Shown here: positions 9,865 to 21,434 of the stretch, one piece after another | How the letters are laid out: every line of letters starts with the position of its first letter | Numbering within the stretch: the first letter of the stretch is position 1 | Source of the DNA: Xenorhabdus budapestensis | GTDB lineage: Bacteria; Pseudomonadota; Gammaproteobacteria; Enterobacterales; Enterobacteriaceae | Direction of reading: 5' to 3' | Assembly (NCBI RefSeq): GCF_002632465.1 | Contig: NZ_NIBS01000006.1 | Location: forward strand, 117,843 to 181,842 | DNA length: 64,000 bases | Program-made: the position numbers and the translations under genes | Notes under the pieces: model-generated | Database searches by the model: none | Seen by the model: only the letters and a program-made list of their open reading frames with translations | What the model was told of the DNA's origin: nothing

Positions 9865-10836
9865 ATGATAAATTTAATGCGGGAAATGGCTATTTTCGCC
9901 AAAGTGGTTGAAACCGGTAGTTTCTCTGAAACTGCACGTCAGCTTGCTGCAACACCTTCTGCTATTAGTCGTTCTGTAGCCAGACTGGAAAAAGCGCTCG
10001 GAACCCGCCTATTGCAAAGAACAACACGCAAACTTCGTTTAAGTGAAAGCGGACAAACCGTTTATGAACATTGTCTGGACATGATGAATTCTGCTCAGGC
10101 AATCATGTCTGTATCAGGAAACTTTAACCGTGAACCGCAGGGAATAGTCCGGGTCAGTGTCCCTAAAGCGGTCGGCCGTTTTGTTGTTCATCCCCATATA
10201 CCTGCTTTTCTTGCCCGCTATCCTAAAGTCAATGTGAATTTACGACTTGATGATCGTTATGTAGATTTGATAGATGAAGAGGTTGATCTTGCAATACGGA
10301 TCACAGATCAACCTCCTCCGGGCCTGATGGGAAGACGGTTATTGAATATTTGGCATATGTTATGTGCAACACCTGAATACCTTGCAGAACATGGCACACC
10401 ACAACATCCGCATGATCTAAAAAATCACAGTTGCATCTATCTTGGGGAAGAACCCGGAGACTCGCGTTGGAAATTCAACCAGGGAAGTAAAATTATTACC
10501 GTCAATATTCATGGTCGTTACGCTGCCAATCATACGGGAGTTCGGCTTGATGCAGTGTTGAGACATATCGGAATTGGCAGCTTACCTTATTTTACCGCTA
10601 AACATGCTTTACAACAGGGACGACTGGTTCAGGTTCTGCCTGATTGGAACTTTAAAGCCAACTATACTGGCGAATTATGGATACTTTATCCACCGACACG
10701 GCATTTACCGCCAAAACTTAGTGTATTTATAGAATTTCTGGCCGAACGACTCCGTCAGGAAAATATCTCAGATAATAAAAGAACAGAGAAGATTTATGAT
10801 ACTACTCATTACGAATTGCCTGAGATAGGAGAATAA
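9865..10836 (+). CDS. LysR-family transcriptional regulator
   Basis: The N-terminal winged helix is typical of LysR regulators: FSETARQLAATPSAISRSVA, then LEKALGTRLLQRTTRKLRLS. An effector-binding domain follows, with the CrgA-like block RVSVPKAVGRFVVHPHIPAF. The length is 323 residues. The ATG at 9865 is used; an in-frame ATG at 9877 is possible. Family members often control the divergent neighbour, here the alaX-like gene and the exporter beyond it. The effector is unknown. Confidence 0.9.
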   Translation: MINLMREMAIFAKVVETGSFSETARQLAATPSAISRSVARLEKALGTRLLQRTTRKLRLSESGQTVYEHCLDMMNSAQAIMSVSGNFNREPQGIVRVSVPKAVGRFVVHPHIPAFLARYPKVNVNLRLDDRYVDLIDEEVDLAIRITDQPPPGLMGRRLLNIWHMLCATPEYLAEHGTPQHPHDLKNHSCIYLGEEPGDSRWKFNQGSKIITVNIHGRYAANHTGVRLDAVLRHIGIGSLPYFTAKHALQQGRLVQVLPDWNFKANYTGELWILYPPTRHLPPKLSVFIEFLAERLRQENISDNKRTEKIYDTTHYELPEIGE

Positions 10837-10852
10837 GTTTGTTAATGTAAAA

Positions 10853-10881
10853 GAGGTGAATTAATTATTTTAATTCACCTC
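10853..10881. terminator. Convergent terminator hairpin
   Basis: GAGGTGAATTAA and TTAATTCACCTC form a perfect 12-bp stem with a 5-base loop. It lies between the end of the LysR gene and the end of the minus-strand desaturase. On the minus strand it is followed by CTTTTAC, so it could serve either gene. Confidence 0.6.
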
Positions 10882-11016
10882 ATTCCTGTAACATTCAAGG
10901 GGTTTATAATAATGAATAAGTTAATTGCCATTGATAACAAATCAATAGTTCCATGTTAAACTATGAATTGTAATTCCCTATAAAAATATCGTTTCATATT
11001 ATTTTCAGTAATATTT

Positions 11017-12174
11017 TTAATTAAGTCTATATTTTAGATTATTAACATTGATAGATTCGGCATTACTGAGTATAGTTAACACATGATCCAAGCAATTATA
11101 AAATCCCCAAAATTCGGTATAATCATAATTACCCTCTTTAGCTAATTTTTCTGCATTAATTTCTCTCAATCTTGTATAATCATACCATTCTTTAACATTA
11201 CTTACCCGATGATGCCAATCGTGACAAATCAGTGATCCCTGCACTACCAACATTCGAACAGGTAAATGGTAGAACAAGTGTTTAAAAGCCCATATAATCC
11301 ATTGTAGAGAATATTTCAGAGAAAAACTTTCAGGACAAGGTGAGCCACAAAAGCGTCCTAAAGAGTTTTTGATATGGCTATGAAGAATAGTCTCATTTTC
11401 ACGACGTAATAACCACACATGCTCAGTCATTAATTGTAATAACGATGCTATCTGGTACACAATTACATAAGGGATAATGATGGAAAATACAAAATTCATC
11501 ATTCCCATCCACCAAGCAAAGTAGCCAAAAAATAAAAAATAAACAATGGTCATGATAAATCGATAAACAGGAACACCTATTAAATTTGATTTAATTCGAC
11601 CATAGAGGTATGAAAGATGAAAATAAGGGCTAAATAGGGTTAAAAACAAGTTAATATAGAGCTGTTTCTTTGTTTTTCCGGGTGTAAACCCTAATTTGTA
11701 TACTGCTGATAAGTCTTTATCTTCTGTTGTTGAAAAATCCTTTCCATGATGCTCATAGATATGAAACTGACGGTATGAATCGTAAGGTTGAGTAATGAAT
11801 ATTGTGGATAAAATTTCACATATAACTCTATTACGTGATTTTGTTGAGAGTAAATTTCCATGTACCCCTTGATGAATAATAGTAGCAACAATATACCTGG
11901 CTCCGGAAGTGGAAAATAGTACGCCGACTAAATAGGTAATAAACTTGATAATTGATGACATATTACTATTTAGTGACAAATAGATAAGTAGCGTACCAAC
12001 CACAACCCAACTAATCGACCAACATATCATTTCAATTGAGTTGGATTTCCATAATGCTTTCCTGCCGGGAATATCCTTTCCTGTTAGCCAACTCCATACA
12101 CCTTGAAAAGGTAATATCCTATATGTATTTCGAATAGCGGTAGATTCCTTATAAAGATCAATTCCTGTTTTCAT
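11017..12174 (-). CDS. Membrane fatty-acid desaturase-like protein
   Basis: An integral membrane di-iron enzyme of the fatty acid desaturase family by pattern. Histidine boxes are visible as HQGVHGN, HIYEHHGKD and CHDWHHR, interspersed with four or more hydrophobic segments. The length is 385 residues. Such enzymes insert double bonds or hydroxyls into acyl chains or other hydrophobic substrates using oxygen. The gene stands alone on the minus strand, convergent with the LysR gene. Its substrate is unknown, and AT content is higher than in the housekeeping genes. A role in a specialised lipid or a metabolite tail is an inference only. Confidence 0.8.
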   Translation of the reverse strand: MKTGIDLYKESTAIRNTYRILPFQGVWSWLTGKDIPGRKALWKSNSIEMICWSISWVVVGTLLIYLSLNSNMSSIIKFITYLVGVLFSTSGARYIVATIIHQGVHGNLLSTKSRNRVICEILSTIFITQPYDSYRQFHIYEHHGKDFSTTEDKDLSAVYKLGFTPGKTKKQLYINLFLTLFSPYFHLSYLYGRIKSNLIGVPVYRFIMTIVYFLFFGYFAWWMGMMNFVFSIIIPYVIVYQIASLLQLMTEHVWLLRRENETILHSHIKNSLGRFCGSPCPESFSLKYSLQWIIWAFKHLFYHLPVRMLVVQGSLICHDWHHRVSNVKEWYDYTRLREINAEKLAKEGNYDYTEFWGFYNCLDHVLTILSNAESINVNNLKYRLN

Positions 12175-12351
12175 AATTCCTCCTATTGATTAACAGAGTA
12201 ATTTTAATATAATTATTTTTATTACAGAGAGTGAAATATCAAAACATAAATTTTAACTATTACAATCTATAAATAAATTCGCAATAAATGTGCAAAGTTA
12301 TCTATATCTGTCTATTAGTTAACATTATATAAAAAGAATCCCGCTTTGTAT

Positions 12352-12663
12352 CTATAAAATAGCAGATAACACATAAAAAGCAGCCAGACTGATAACAACA
12401 CATACTACAATATTTCTGATAAAAAAAGCAAAAACGGTAGTTAATAATGCCCCCCATAAATAAGGATTATTAGAAACTTCTCTTAACTCTCCATGCTCCA
12501 TTAAAATAATTGGCCCACATATTGCAATCAATAAACAAGGTGCAGAATATTTCAATGATTCATTTATTATTTTAGGAAGCTTTACCGGGACTTTAGGTTC
12601 CAGAAAAACATATCTATTAAATAATACAATGCCAGCCAAAATAAAAAGCAAGGCCCAACTCAT
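12352..12663 (-). CDS. azlD: AzlD-family branched-chain amino-acid exporter subunit
   Basis: A 103-residue hydrophobic protein with three to four membrane segments. It is the small partner of AzlC in the LIV-E type exporter that expels branched-chain amino acids. Its start overlaps the end of azlC by 4 bases (12660-12663), the usual azlCD arrangement. Confidence 0.85.
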   Translation of the reverse strand: MSWALLFILAGIVLFNRYVFLEPKVPVKLPKIINESLKYSAPCLLIAICGPIILMEHGELREVSNNPYLWGALLTTVFAFFIRNIVVCVVISLAAFYVLSAIL

Positions 12664-13370
12664 ATTGACTCCTTATTTAACCTGGCTATAAAGACAGAAA
12701 AGAACATACCACTAACACCAGCAATGATAATAGCACCTTCAACGCGAAGGTAAGATAGTATCATTGATAAAAACAATGAAAAAATCACGCCAAAGAACAC
12801 ACTGAGTTTTTTAATCATTGGTACAACAATAGTAATGAAGGTAGCAACAATTGAGAAATCCAGATGATACTTATCTAAATCTGGAATAGAAGAAGCCATT
12901 AATATTCCCAGGAGACTGAAAAGATTCCAGCATACATAAAAACATAATCCAGCACCAATCAAATAGCCCGGAGTTAAAATCTGTTTATCTCTCTGAGCAC
13001 AACTTAAAGCAAACAATTCATCTGTTAGTAAGAAACCGATTGGTAGTCGATAACGAACTTTTAATAAAGAAACATATTCACGTAAAGTTAAGCCATAGAG
13101 AAAATGCTGAGCTGTGATAAAAAACACTGAAATAATAATAGTAAAGATACTGGCACCCGATGCTAATAAACCAAGTGTCACTAATTGTGCAGCGCCAGCG
13201 AATAAGATTGCAGACATCCCTATACTTTGCCCCAGAGTTAACCCTGATTGAACGGCGACGGAGCCAGCAAGTATTCCCCAGGGGATAACCGAAAGGCAGA
13301 GCGGTAACATGTTATATATTCCAGACCAAAACCCTTGCCAGGAGGATGTTTTTGGTTGCAATTCAGTCAT
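12660..13370 (-). CDS. azlC: AzlC-family branched-chain amino-acid exporter large subunit
   Basis: The protein has AzlC features: LPLCLSVIPWGILAGSVAVQ near the N-terminus, then GMSAILFAGAAQLVTLGLL and TAQHFLYGLTLRE, and multiple membrane segments. With AzlD it forms a branched-chain amino-acid exporter. I place the start at ATG 13370, because GGAAAAAACA precedes it and nothing resembling a ribosome-binding site precedes the ATG at 13382. An AraC regulator lies upstream in the same direction, a common pairing. Confidence 0.87.
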   Translation of the reverse strand: MTELQPKTSSWQGFWSGIYNMLPLCLSVIPWGILAGSVAVQSGLTLGQSIGMSAILFAGAAQLVTLGLLASGASIFTIIISVFFITAQHFLYGLTLREYVSLLKVRYRLPIGFLLTDELFALSCAQRDKQILTPGYLIGAGLCFYVCWNLFSLLGILMASSIPDLDKYHLDFSIVATFITIVVPMIKKLSVFFGVIFSLFLSMILSYLRVEGAIIIAGVSGMFFSVFIARLNKESI

Positions 13371-13526
13371 TGTTTTTTCCATAAACAGATCTACGTCAAT
13401 ACAAGAAAAGAGCCATTGATGGGTAGCTTACGTGCGGGTAATACAAGTGTATTGAATAAAATTGTGGTGAAATAATTTCTTGCTAATCTGTATTAGAAGC
13501 CTTCCCAATAAGGCAATAGAGCATTT

Positions 13527-14369
13527 TTAAGCTGTTTGTAGAGAACGAACAAACATTCCGGGAGTGATCCCTAATGCATTTTTAAAATGGCGGTTAAAAT
13601 GGCTTTGGTCGGCAAAACCACAGCGAATAGCAACATTTAGTATAGAATGTCCATCCAATAACAATTTTCGTGCCATACGTAAGCGGGCAAAAATTAAATA
13701 TACATGAGGAGTTACTCCGAAAATTTCCTTAAATTGCCGCAAAAAATGCCATGGACTTAGCTGTACCATTTCTGCTAACCGATTGAGAGAAACATCAGTT
13801 TCTGCATGTGCATCAATATATTCTTTAGCCAATAAGATCTGCTTTTCAGCAGAAGGAAGTTTCTGTGCAGTAATGCGTGTTTTGCCGTAATTCATCATTA
13901 ACCAAGAGAGCGAAGAAAGCAGCATAGTTTCTTTGAATAAAGTATTACTTTTTTGTGACAATAAATTAAACATCAGACGTAATTGTTCAGATAACCCAGG
14001 ATCATGAACCACAGCAGAAGGAAACCACGGTATACTGCCATCTGCATATTTTAAGTCGCGTGAAAGTGAACGTAATAAATCAGGTGAAGGATAAATAGCT
14101 TGGTATGACCAACCTGTTGCAACAGCAGCAGATCCGGTATGAATTTCATCTGAATTGACTAAAATAATATCACCTTTAGGCGCAATATGTTCCGCACCAG
14201 TACGATAGAAGCGCTGAGCCCCCTCCTCTATTACTCCTATACAAAAGGTCTCGTGCACATGACGAGAAAATACTTGCTTACGGTAACTGGCTTTGAGCAT
14301 CTCCAGGCCATTAAATTCTTCCAGACGAAAGAACTGAATTTTCTCTTTTACATTTTCTTGTTGCCACAT
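13527..14369 (-). CDS. AraC-family transcriptional regulator
   Basis: The N-terminal half is an AraC-type cupin sensor (VHETFCIGVIEEGAQRFYRT). The C-terminal third carries the double helix-turn-helix: VSLNRLAEMVQLSPWHFLRQ and ILNVAIRCGFADQSHFNRHF. I place the start at ATG 14369; a TTG at 14384 would add five residues. It lies 156 bases upstream of azlCD in the same direction and probably activates that exporter, as neighbouring AraC regulators of azlCD do. The effector is unknown. Confidence 0.88.
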   Translation of the reverse strand: MWQQENVKEKIQFFRLEEFNGLEMLKASYRKQVFSRHVHETFCIGVIEEGAQRFYRTGAEHIAPKGDIILVNSDEIHTGSAAVATGWSYQAIYPSPDLLRSLSRDLKYADGSIPWFPSAVVHDPGLSEQLRLMFNLLSQKSNTLFKETMLLSSLSWLMMNYGKTRITAQKLPSAEKQILLAKEYIDAHAETDVSLNRLAEMVQLSPWHFLRQFKEIFGVTPHVYLIFARLRMARKLLLDGHSILNVAIRCGFADQSHFNRHFKNALGITPGMFVRSLQTA

Positions 14370-15806
<1,437 letters not shown>

Positions 15807-15831
15807 TATTTATAATCAAATAACTAATTGT

Positions 15832-15865
15832 AATTACGCAATTATTATTTATTAATTGCGTAATT
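15832..15865 (+). terminator. dapB terminator hairpin
   Basis: AATTACGCAATTA and TAATTGCGTAATT form a perfect 13-bp stem with an 8-base loop 26 bases after dapB. The T content follows within and just after the second arm. Confidence 0.65.
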
Positions 15866-16153
15866 TTGATCAAATAAACAAAAAAATATAAATATTACTG
15901 TTTTTACCCTTACTTTCTACATTAAACTCACTTTTTTACTACCTTTTATCCCATAGATACGAAAAATCACACTGTTTTTTCTGTTTTAAAATTTAATTTC
16001 ACATTAATCGTGAATATGCTCGCACTTTTCTTATGTTTTTCAGGTAAATTTCGAAGATATAGCAGTGAGTGTCGCAAAAAAAACAATAAAAAGGGCATTT
16101 TTTGTAGACAAGCCCCCCCCTCATCATTAGAATGCGCGCAATTTGCCAAAATT
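15866..16153. other. Upstream part of the carAB control region
   Basis: No gene is visible. By analogy to E. coli this stretch should hold the distal pyrimidine-sensitive carAB promoter. I cannot assign its boxes. An unusual run of eight or more C lies near 16112-16120. Confidence 0.4.
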
Positions 16154-16240
16154 TTGACAAACATCATAATTGGCATTGATTTAAAGCATTAATTCTGAAT
16201 TAATATGCATTGAGTGCGATTTGTTATTCATTCTGGAGGG
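16154..16240 (+). promoter_or_regulatory. carAB proximal promoter with two arginine-box-like sites and ribosome-binding site
   Basis: TTGACA at 16154-16159 is a good -35. GATTTA (16178-16183) is the best -10 at 18 bases. TGAATTAATATGCA (16196-16209) matches half-palindromic ARG boxes, and a weaker box ending TTATTCAT lies at 16214-16231. The first box and the leader CTGGAGGG-CGTTTTGATTAAG are almost identical to the recalled E. coli carA leader. ArgR repression is therefore likely. Confidence 0.65.
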
Positions 16241-16244
16241 CGTT

Positions 16245-17405
16245 TTGATTAAGTCAGCTATATTGGTTCTGGAAGATGGAACCCAATTTCACGGTCGCGC
16301 CATAGGTGCTGAGGGTGTGGCTGTTGGAGAAGTGGTCTTCAATACCTCAATGACCGGATATCAAGAAATACTTACCGACCCTTCCTATTCCCGTCAAATT
16401 GTTACTCTCACCTATCCCCATATTGGTAATGTCGGCATCAATGCCGCTGATGAAGAATCTCCCGCTATTCAAGCCCAAGGCTTAATAATCCGTGACTTAC
16501 CTCTGATAACCAGCAACTATCGCAGTGAAGACAATCTGTCTAACTACTTAAAACGTCATGACATTGTTGCCATTGCTGATATTGATACTCGTAAACTGAC
16601 TCGCTTGTTACGGGAAAAAGGCGCACAGAACGGTTGTATCATTGCAGGTGATGAGGTAAATGCTCAAATTGCCCTTGAAAAAGCGAAAGCATTTCCTGGC
16701 TTGAAAGGTATGGATTTGGCGCAAGAAGTGACTACCACACAATCTTATCAGTGGTTACAGGGAAGCTGGACACTGGCAGATGGATTACCAAAAGCTCGTA
16801 AAGAGCAAGAACTGCCATACCATATTGTTGCTTATGATTTTGGCGTTAAGCGTAATATTCTGCGTATGCTGGTAGATCGTGGCTGCCGCGTTACTGTCGT
16901 GCCAGCAAAAACCTCAGCAGACGAAGTACTGAAAATGGCACCGGATGGCATTTTCCTGTCCAACGGTCCCGGCGATCCAGAGCCTTGTGATTATGCTATC
17001 GAAGCAATCAAAACTTTCCTGAACACCGAGATCCCTGTATTTGGTATTTGCCTGGGCCATCAGTTATTGGCATTGGCGAGTGGTGCAAAAACCGTAAAAA
17101 TGAAGTTTGGTCACCACGGCGGCAACCACCCTGTTAAGGATTTGGATCGTAATGTCGTCATGATCACCGCACAAAACCACGGATTCGCCGTTGATGAAAA
17201 CTCATTACCTGCAAATCTGCGTGTGACTCATAAATCACTCTTTGATGGTACTCTGCAAGGTATCCACCGTACTGACAAACCTGCATTTAGTTTTCAAGGG
17301 CACCCTGAAGCCAGTCCTGGTCCACATGAAGCCGCTTCTCTGTTCGACCACTTTATTGAATTGATTGAACTGTATCGCCAGCAAAACACTCAGAACACCA
17401 AATAA
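16245..17405 (+). CDS. carA: Carbamoyl-phosphate synthase small (glutaminase) subunit
   Basis: CarA hydrolyses glutamine and channels ammonia to CarB, for arginine and pyrimidine synthesis. The class I glutamine amidotransferase domain shows the nucleophile loop FGICLGHQ and [11 protein letters not shown] with the catalytic His/Glu. The start is TTG at 16245, as in E. coli: GGAGGG lies 4 bases upstream and the product begins (M)[11 protein letters not shown]. The frame extends further upstream, but the ARG-box leader lies there. The length of 386 residues is normal. Confidence 0.95.
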   Translation: MIKSAILVLEDGTQFHGRAIGAEGVAVGEVVFNTSMTGYQEILTDPSYSRQIVTLTYPHIGNVGINAADEESPAIQAQGLIIRDLPLITSNYRSEDNLSNYLKRHDIVAIADIDTRKLTRLLREKGAQNGCIIAGDEVNAQIALEKAKAFPGLKGMDLAQEVTTTQSYQWLQGSWTLADGLPKARKEQELPYHIVAYDFGVKRNILRMLVDRGCRVTVVPAKTSADEVLKMAPDGIFLSNGPGDPEPCDYAIEAIKTFLNTEIPVFGICLGHQLLALASGAKTVKMKFGHHGGNHPVKDLDRNVVMITAQNHGFAVDENSLPANLRVTHKSLFDGTLQGIHRTDKPAFSFQGHPEASPGPHEAASLFDHFIELIELYRQQNTQNTK

Positions 17406-17422
17406 TCAGGAGAAGAGGAAAA

Positions 17423-20400
17423 ATGGCAAAACGTACTGATATTAAAAGTATCCTGATCTTGGGTGCAGGTCCGATTGTTATCGGTCAGGCATGTGAATTT
17501 GACTACTCAGGAGCACAGGCTTGTAAGGCTCTGAGGGAAGAAGGCTATCGGGTCATACTGGTGAACTCCAACCCAGCCACTATCATGACCGATCCAGAAA
17601 TGGCAGATGCGACTTACATTGAGCCAATTCATTGGGAAGTTGTACGCAAAATTATTGAAAAAGAGCGCCCGGACGCAATTTTGCCAACCATGGGTGGGCA
17701 AACAGCACTGAACTGTGCACTGGAGCTGGAACGTCGGGGTGTACTGCAAGAATTCGGTGTAACTATGATTGGTGCCACCGCAGATGCAATTGATAAAGCA
17801 GAAGATCGTCAGCGTTTTGATAAGGCGATGAAAAAAATCGGCTTGGATACTGCTCGTTCTGGGATTGCCCATTCGATGGAAGAAGCGCTGGCTGTAACTG
17901 AAGACGTTGGCTTCCCTTGTATCATTCGCCCTTCTTTCACCATGGGCGGAACAGGTGGTGGTATCGCTTATAACCGCGAAGAATTTGAAGAGATCTGTGA
18001 ACGCGGTTTGGATCTCTCTCCGACCAATGAATTGCTGATCGATGAATCTCTGATTGGTTGGAAAGAGTATGAAATGGAAGTAGTGCGTGACAAAAACGAC
18101 AACTGCATCATCGTCTGCTCCATTGAAAATTTCGATCCAATGGGGATCCATACTGGTGACTCCATTACTGTGGCTCCCGCCCAAACATTGACTGATAAAG
18201 AGTATCAAATCATGCGTAATGCCTCGATGGCAGTACTGCGTGAAATTGGTGTAGAGACCGGTGGTTCAAACGTACAGTTTGCTGTTAACCCAAAAAATGG
18301 CCGCCTGATTGTCATTGAGATGAACCCGCGTGTATCCCGTTCATCTGCTCTGGCCTCCAAAGCGACAGGCTTCCCTATCGCAAAAATTGCAGCAAAACTG
18401 GCAGTTGGTTATACCCTTGATGAACTGATGAACGATATCACGGGTGGGCGTACTCCAGCCTCTTTCGAACCATCAATCGACTATGTAGTTACTAAGATCC
18501 CTCGCTTTAACTTCGAAAAATTTGTCGGCAGCAATGATCGCCTGACAACTCAGATGAAATCTGTCGGTGAAGTAATGGCAATTGGCCGTACTTTCCAGGA
18601 ATCTCTGCAAAAAGCTTTGCGTGGTCTGGAAGTCGGAGCAATCGGCTTCGATCCGAAAGTCAATCTGGATGACCCGCAATCTCTGACCAAAATCCGCAGC
18701 GAACTGAAAGATGCGGGCGCTGAGCGTATCTGGTATGTTGCAGATGCTTTCCGTGCAGGCCTATCCGTTGATGGCATCTTTAACCTGACCAACATTGACC
18801 GCTGGTTCCTGGTACAGATCGAAGAACTGGTACGTCTGGAAGAACAAGTAGCAGAACAGGGCATCAACGGTCTGACTTCCGGCTTCCTGCGTCAGCTCAA
18901 GCGTAAAGGTTTTGCGGATGCACGTCTGGCAAAACTGGTCGGCGTATCCGATAAAGAGATCCGCAAACTGCGCCATGATTACAACCTGCATCCGGTTTAC
19001 AAACGGGTAGATACCTGTGCCTCTGAGTTTGCAACTGATACTGCATACATGTACTCCACTTATGAAGACGAGTGCGAAGCTAATCCGAATAGCGACAAAC
19101 CGAAAATCATGGTATTGGGTGGTGGTCCGAATCGTATCGGCCAGGGTATTGAATTCGATTATTGCTGTGTACATGCTGCACTGGCACTACGTGAAGATGG
19201 TTATGAAACCATCATGGTTAACTGTAACCCAGAAACGGTTTCAACAGATTACGACACTTCCGACCGCCTTTACTTTGAACCGGTAACACTGGAAGACGTA
19301 CTGGAAATCGTACGCGTTGAACAACCAAAAGGTGTGATCGTCCAGTATGGTGGTCAGACTCCGCTGAAACTGGCCCGTGAACTGGAAGCGGCAGGTGTAC
19401 CAATTATCGGCACCAGCCCGGATGCTATTGACCGTGCAGAAGACCGTCAGCGTTTCCAGCAGGCTGTAAATCGTCTTGGTCTGAAACAACCTGCCAATGC
19501 CACTGTCACCACTATTGAACAGGCAATAAAGAAAGGGAACAACATTGGTTACCCGCTGGTGGTTCGTCCTTCCTATGTATTAGGTGGTCGTGCCATGGAA
19601 ATCGTGTACGATGAATCAGACCTGCGCCGTTACTTCCAAACCGCTGTGAGTGTTTCCAACGATGCTCCGGTTCTGTTGGATCGATTCCTTGATGATGCTG
19701 TTGAAGTCGATGTTGATGCTATCTGTGACGGGGAACGTGTCCTGATCGGTGGCATCATGGAACATATCGAACAAGCGGGTGTTCACTCTGGTGACTCAGC
19801 CTGCTCCTTACCCGCATATACATTAAGCAAGGAGATTCAAGATGTTATGCGTCAACAAGTTGAAAAACTGGCTTTTGAATTGCGTGTCCGTGGTTTGATG
19901 AATGTCCAGTTCGCGGTGAAAAATAACGAAGTGTACCTGATCGAAGTGAACCCACGTGCGGCACGTACTGTTCCATTCGTTTCCAAAGCGACAGGTCTGC
20001 CACTGGCGAAAGTTGCAGCACGTGTGATGGCCGGGCAATCCTTGCAGTCACAGGGGGTGACTAAAGAAATCATTCCTCCTTACTACTCCGTGAAAGAAGT
20101 AGTATTGCCATTCAACAAATTCCCGGGAGTTGACCCGATTCTGGGGCCAGAAATGCGCTCTACAGGTGAAGTGATGGGTGTTGGTCGCACTTTTGCGGAA
20201 GCCTTCTCCAAAGCGATGCTAGGCAGTAACTCCACTATGCGTAAAAAAGGCCGGGCATTACTGTCAGTACGTGAAGAGGATAAAGAGCGTATTGTTGATT
20301 TAGCAGCCAAATTGCTCAAGCATGGCTTTGAACTGGACGCGACTCACGGTACAGCCATTGTACTGGGTGAAGCCGGAATCAACCCACGTCTGGTGAACAA

Positions 20401-20647
20401 AGTTCATGAAGGCCGTCCACATATTCAAGACAGAATCAAAAACGGTGAGTATGACTATATCGTCAATACCGCCGCTGGTCGTCAGGCAATTGAAGATTCA
20501 AAACTGCTTCGTCGCAGCGCACTACAATATAAAGTGCACTATGACACCACCCTGAATGGCGGTTTTGCAACCACTATGGCTCTCAGTGCTGATCCGACTG
20601 AGCAGGTAATTTCTGTACAGGAAATGCACGCAAAAATTACTGGGTAA
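17423..20647 (+). CDS. carB: Carbamoyl-phosphate synthase large subunit
   Basis: CarB makes carbamoyl phosphate from bicarbonate, ammonia and two ATP. The duplicated ATP-grasp architecture is obvious: [19 protein letters not shown] at the N-terminus and [18 protein letters not shown] at the middle. Two substrate-binding halves and a C-terminal allosteric domain follow. The length of 1074 residues matches E. coli (1073). It follows carA by 17 bases with AGGAGAAGAGG as ribosome-binding site. Confidence 0.98.
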   Translation: MAKRTDIKSILILGAGPIVIGQACEFDYSGAQACKALREEGYRVILVNSNPATIMTDPEMADATYIEPIHWEVVRKIIEKERPDAILPTMGGQTALNCALELERRGVLQEFGVTMIGATADAIDKAEDRQRFDKAMKKIGLDTARSGIAHSMEEALAVTEDVGFPCIIRPSFTMGGTGGGIAYNREEFEEICERGLDLSPTNELLIDESLIGWKEYEMEVVRDKNDNCIIVCSIENFDPMGIHTGDSITVAPAQTLTDKEYQIMRNASMAVLREIGVETGGSNVQFAVNPKNGRLIVIEMNPRVSRSSALASKATGFPIAKIAAKLAVGYTLDELMNDITGGRTPASFEPSIDYVVTKIPRFNFEKFVGSNDRLTTQMKSVGEVMAIGRTFQESLQKALRGLEVGAIGFDPKVNLDDPQSLTKIRSELKDAGAERIWYVADAFRAGLSVDGIFNLTNIDRWFLVQIEELVRLEEQVAEQGINGLTSGFLRQLKRKGFADARLAKLVGVSDKEIRKLRHDYNLHPVYKRVDTCASEFATDTAYMYSTYEDECEANPNSDKPKIMVLGGGPNRIGQGIEFDYCCVHAALALREDGYETIMVNCNPETVSTDYDTSDRLYFEPVTLEDVLEIVRVEQPKGVIVQYGGQTPLKLARELEAAGVPIIGTSPDAIDRAEDRQRFQQAVNRLGLKQPANATVTTIEQAIKKGNNIGYPLVVRPSYVLGGRAMEIVYDESDLRRYFQTAVSVSNDAPVLLDRFLDDAVEVDVDAICDGERVLIGGIMEHIEQAGVHSGDSACSLPAYTLSKEIQDVMRQQVEKLAFELRVRGLMNVQFAVKNNEVYLIEVNPRAARTVPFVSKATGLPLAKVAARVMAGQSLQSQGVTKEIIPPYYSVKEVVLPFNKFPGVDPILGPEMRSTGEVMGVGRTFAEAFSKAMLGSNSTMRKKGRALLSVREEDKERIVDLAAKLLKHGFELDATHGTAIVLGEAGINPRLVNKVHEGRPHIQDRIKNGEYDYIVNTAAGRQAIEDSKLLRRSALQYKVHYDTTLNGGFATTMALSADPTEQVISVQEMHAKITG

Positions 20648-20664
20648 TTTAATCGTGTAAAAAC

Positions 20665-20710
20665 AGCTCCCCCAAAGTTGGTTCTCCAATAAGTAAGGGA
20701 GCTATTTTTT
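20665..20710 (+). terminator. carAB intrinsic terminator
   Basis: AGCTCCC pairs with GGGAGCT around a 25-base loop and is followed by ATTTTTTAT. Confidence 0.75.
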
Positions 20711-20798
20711 ATCTGGTGAAAATGTTGAATCCAGGAATTGTACTTATCTTAAAGCCGAATATTCACTACCTACATTACATCAGTTAAAACACAACAGA

Positions 20799-21434
20799 TT
20801 ATTGTAGTTCGAGAGACATCCGTAAGTGGCTATCAAAGCGAAAGCCGTTAAGAATACGAGGGTTATTAATCTGTTGTTTTACTAGAAAACCGTGGTGTCG
20901 ATATAAGCTGATAGCGCGCTGGTTGGTAGTAGCAACGTCCAGCTCAATCATTTTGTATTTTCGGTTTCGAGCCCGGAGAATTTCCTGTTCCAATAGTTGG
21001 GAACCAATCCCTTGACGGGAAAATTCCGGATCAACAGAAAGGTTGTAGAGAAAGCAGGAATCACCTTTCGGTTTAGGCGTGGCAGATGTGGAAACAAGTA
21101 ATTTATATAGACATTTGATGGCTTGAGGTAAAGGGTAAAATGCAAAAACAGCATTCAATGTTCCCCAATTTAGCCGATTAATTTCACTACGATCATAGGC
21201 TGCAATCACCCCGATGCATCGATCATCAGTTAACATCAAACGATGTTGGGAGTAACTAAAATAACCTTTTTCACCACGAAACTCCTTTATTAAATATCTG
21301 GAACGTAACTCCTCAGCCCCATAAATAAAATTCAGGGTATCAGTAGATATATTGCCCAACAGATTAACTACCTGAGAAGCATAATCTGGGGTAGCTGGGC
21401 AGTATTGAAGATTTTCGCTGTGCAATTTATTCAT
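20799..21434 (-). CDS. GNAT-family N-acyltransferase, last gene of the lipid-type operon
   Basis: A 211-residue GNAT protein. The strand LYNLSVDPEFSRQGIGSQLLE carries the acetyl-CoA pyrophosphate loop (SRQGIG). ELDVATTNQRAISLYRHHGF is the typical following segment. The ATG overlaps the stop of the MutS-like gene by 4 bases, so it is translationally coupled and is the sixth gene of the 28081-20799 operon. A substrate within that pathway is likely but unidentified. Confidence 0.82.
   Translation of the reverse strand: MNKLHSENLQYCPATPDYASQVVNLLGNISTDTLNFIYGAEELRSRYLIKEFRGEKGYFSYSQHRLMLTDDRCIGVIAAYDRSEINRLNWGTLNAVFAFYPLPQAIKCLYKLLVSTSATPKPKGDSCFLYNLSVDPEFSRQGIGSQLLEQEILRARNRKYKMIELDVATTNQRAISLYRHHGFLVKQQINNPRILNGFRFDSHLRMSLELQ

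Noticed and set aside
16105..16121. Poly-C tract as a phase-variation switch
   Set aside because: It lies far upstream of carA outside any reading frame, and no promoter spacing depends on it visibly.
17507..20319. Several long frames antisense to carB
   Set aside because: They are complementary shadows of a highly conserved gene with strong codon bias, lacking ribosome-binding sites.
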